Assembly (NCBI RefSeq): GCF_004022215.1
Contig: NZ_SAUZ01000012.1
Coordinates: 62,001-126,000 of the forward strand
Source of the DNA: Paenirhodobacter populi
GTDB taxonomy: Bacteria; Pseudomonadota; Alphaproteobacteria; Rhodobacterales; Rhodobacteraceae
DNA length: 64,000 nt
Direction of reading: 5' to 3'
Below the pieces are notes generated by a model. The model did not search any database and was not told the DNA's origin. It saw only the letters and a list, made by a program, of their open reading frames with translations. The translations under genes were made by a program, and so were the position numbers. Positions 62,496-64,000 of this stretch are shown one piece after another. Numbering within the stretch: the first letter of the stretch is position 1; each line of letters begins with the position of its first letter.

Positions 62496-63812
62496 ATGCT
62501 TGCACTTGCAGGCTTGTTGACTGTTGTCTTGGTTCTGGCTGGGATCATCTCGAAGAAGCTGTCGCCGATGGCGGCACTGGTGGTGATTCCGATCATCACC
62601 GCGCTGTTCGCCGGTTTCAGCTTTGAGGACACGTCGAAATTCGCCATTTCCGGCATCCAGAAGCTTGCCCCCGTCGTCGGCATGTTCATTTTCGCGATCC
62701 TGTTCTTTGGCATCATCAAGGATGCGGGAACGCTTGAGCCGATTATCGGTGGCACCTTGCGGCTTGTCGGGTTGCGGCCATCGCGGATCGTGCTTGGCAC
62801 GGCGGTTCTGGCGATGATCGTGCATCTTGATGGGTCCGGCGCGGTGACCTTTTTGGTCACCGTTCCGGCGATGCTGCCGCTGTTCGATCGCCTCGGGATG
62901 GATCGCCGGATCCTCGCCTGCGTCATTGCGATGGCGGCGGGCACGGCGAACATGCTGCCCTGGGGTGGGCCGACGTTGCGTGCGGCCAGCGCGCTGCAGA
63001 TTCCTGTCGGCGACCTTTATCTGCCGATGATCCCGGCGCAGGCCGCCGGGCTGGCGTTCGTTCTGCTCTGCGCCTGGTATCTGGGGCTGCGCGAGGAACG
63101 CAGGCTGGGGCTGGGCGGGGGTGCCGCGGCGCCCGGGGGCGCGAACGAGACCCATCGGCGCGATCTGCCGGAGGAGGAGCGCGCGCTGATGCGGCCCGGG
63201 ATGTTCTGGGTGAACTGCGCTCTGGTCGTTGCCGTTCTGGCGGCGATGATCGCCGAACTGGCCCAGCCGGTGCTGTGCTTCATGATCGGCACCATTGCGG
63301 CCCTGCTGCTGAACTATCCGTCCGTTGCCGAACAGCGCCGCCGCATCGACAGCCATGCCAAGGCGGCCCTGATGATGGCGACAATCCTTCTGGCGGCGGG
63401 CGTCTTTACCGGGATCATGAGCGGGACCAACATGCTTTCGGCCATGGCGGATTACGCGGCGGCGCATATCCCCTCGGAAAACGCCAAGCATATGCCGATC
63501 GTGCTGTCGCTGCTGTCGATGCCGCTGAGCCTGCTGTTCGATCCGGATTCGTTCTATTTCGGCATTCTTCCGGTCCTGTCCGAGGCGGGAGGCGCACTTG
63601 GCGTCGACCCGATCAACATGGGCCGCGCGGCCATCGTCGGACAGATGACGACGGGCTTCCCGATCAGTCCGCTGACCCCTGCGACCTTCCTGCTCGTCGG
63701 GCTGTGCCGGATCGAGCTGGGCGATCACCAGAGGTTCACGTTCGGCTTCCTCTGGGCGACGTCCATCGTGATGACCGTCGTCGCCGTCCTGACCGGCGCC
63801 ATCACGCTCTGA
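62496..63812 (+). CDS. CitMHS-family citrate/H+ (or Mg-citrate) symporter
   Basis: 438 residues, about twelve spans. Family landmarks: KLSPMAALVVIPIITALFAG, FAILFFGIIKDAGTLEPIIG, HLDGSGAVTFLVTVPAMLPL, NMLPWGGPTLRAASAL, FTGIMSGTNMLSAMADYAA and LSLLFDPDSFYFGILPVLSE. GGAGGA precedes the ATG. It moves citrate or a related carboxylate with metal or protons. The next gene, 16 bp on, is AtuA-like, so the two form an operon, and the substrate may be a hydroxy-carboxylate handled by that pathway. Confidence 0.9.
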   Translation: MLALAGLLTVVLVLAGIISKKLSPMAALVVIPIITALFAGFSFEDTSKFAISGIQKLAPVVGMFIFAILFFGIIKDAGTLEPIIGGTLRLVGLRPSRIVLGTAVLAMIVHLDGSGAVTFLVTVPAMLPLFDRLGMDRRILACVIAMAAGTANMLPWGGPTLRAASALQIPVGDLYLPMIPAQAAGLAFVLLCAWYLGLREERRLGLGGGAAAPGGANETHRRDLPEEERALMRPGMFWVNCALVVAVLAAMIAELAQPVLCFMIGTIAALLLNYPSVAEQRRRIDSHAKAALMMATILLAAGVFTGIMSGTNMLSAMADYAAAHIPSENAKHMPIVLSLLSMPLSLLFDPDSFYFGILPVLSEAGGALGVDPINMGRAAIVGQMTTGFPISPLTPATFLLVGLCRIELGDHQRFTFGFLWATSIVMTVVAVLTGAITL

Positions 63813-63828
63813 CGAGAAAGGGAGTATC

Positions 63829-64000
63829 ATGAAAACCATTCGTATCGGATCGGGCGCCGGCTATTCCGGCGATCGCATCGAACCGGCGGTGGAACTCGCG
63901 CAGAAGGGCGGGATCGACTACCTCGTCTTCGAGTGTCTGGCGGAGCGCACGATCGCCATAGCGCAGCGCGCCCGGCTTGCGGATCCGGAGGCAGGCCATG
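63829..64000 (+). CDS. AtuA-family (DUF1446) protein, partial at right edge
   Basis: 57 residues before the window ends. The start KTIRIGSGAGYSGDRIEPAV with GIDYLVFECLAERTIAIAQ is characteristic of the acyclic terpene utilisation AtuA / DUF1446 family. GGGAG lies just upstream of the ATG. In other genomes AtuA-like genes sit with carboxylate carriers and small acyl-transfer partners. Function of this branch is uncertain. Confidence 0.75.
   Translation, partial: MKTIRIGSGAGYSGDRIEPAVELAQKGGIDYLVFECLAERTIAIAQRARLADPEAGH

Noticed and set aside
1-64000. CRISPR array, rRNA or tRNA genes
   Set aside because: No regularly spaced direct repeats and no RNA gene signatures were seen.

Overview
The window is high-GC DNA from an alphaproteobacterium. 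Protein style, very compact transport operons and the mix of insertion sequences (IS3, IS5, IS21, IS110, IS256, IS481) point to Rhodobacteraceae, possibly Paracoccus or a relative. There is no rRNA, tRNA, ribosomal protein or replication gene. Almost everything is uptake plus catabolism of small nitrogen compounds, so an accessory replicon (megaplasmid or chromid) or a genomic island is likely. That is inference, not proof.

Layout. 1-5.9 kb: a polyamine-type ABC transporter operon ending in a nucleoside-phosphorylase-like gene (minus strand), with a divergent LacI regulator and a perfect 20-bp palindrome between them. 6-7.6 kb: decayed IS256 and IS3 sequences. 7.6-15.5 kb: an amide operon, amiC-amiR, oligopeptide-type ABC genes, formamidase and a fused ABC ATPase. 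15.5-16.2 kb: IS481 and response-regulator scraps. 16.3-31.1 kb: a large N-heterocycle region. It has a plus-strand operon (alpha/beta hydrolase, RutA-like flavin monooxygenase, Rid protein, nucleoside-type BMP ABC transporter, second Rid protein, aldo/keto reductase), a minus-strand ThiXYZ-like pyrimidine transporter, and a plus-strand amidohydrolase-TenA-M20 operon. A LysR regulator lies beyond (32.6 kb). 33.6-35.3 kb: an IS5 scrap truncating ftrA, plus a broken DJ-1/PfpI gene. 35.6-40.3 kb: FahA, AtoE and 3-hydroxyacyl-CoA dehydrogenase under a GntR regulator. 40.6-48.2 kb: a broken aldehyde dehydrogenase, then a LysR-controlled opine-type cluster (ABC transporter plus a three-subunit flavin/2Fe-2S oxidase). 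48.2-53.8 kb: an IS graveyard. 53.9-61.7 kb: a dipeptide-type ABC transporter with a creatininase-family enzyme, divergent MarR, second binding protein and isoaspartyl peptidase. 61.7-64 kb: IS scraps, a CitMHS carrier and the start of an AtuA-family gene.

Most unusual signal: at least eleven copies of a ~42-bp structured repeat, every one inside a transposase gene remnant (three at 6.9-7.4 kb, one at 33.8 kb, seven at 49.4-53.5 kb). The copies share a loop (GCCAYNGGTTCRA) and flanks, while the stem sequences differ from copy to copy yet mostly still pair, which is the mark of a conserved RNA or single-stranded-DNA fold. Each replaces about six bases of an otherwise recognisable transposase with about 42, breaking or distorting the reading frame. 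I know of no described element matching it.

Second candidate: the 16.3-32.6 kb region combines a ring-opening-type monooxygenase set (RutA, RutC and RutD-like, but no RutB, E or F) with thiamine-pyrimidine salvage functions (ThiXYZ, TenA, M20 deformylase-like). It may be an undescribed pathway for a substituted aminopyrimidine.
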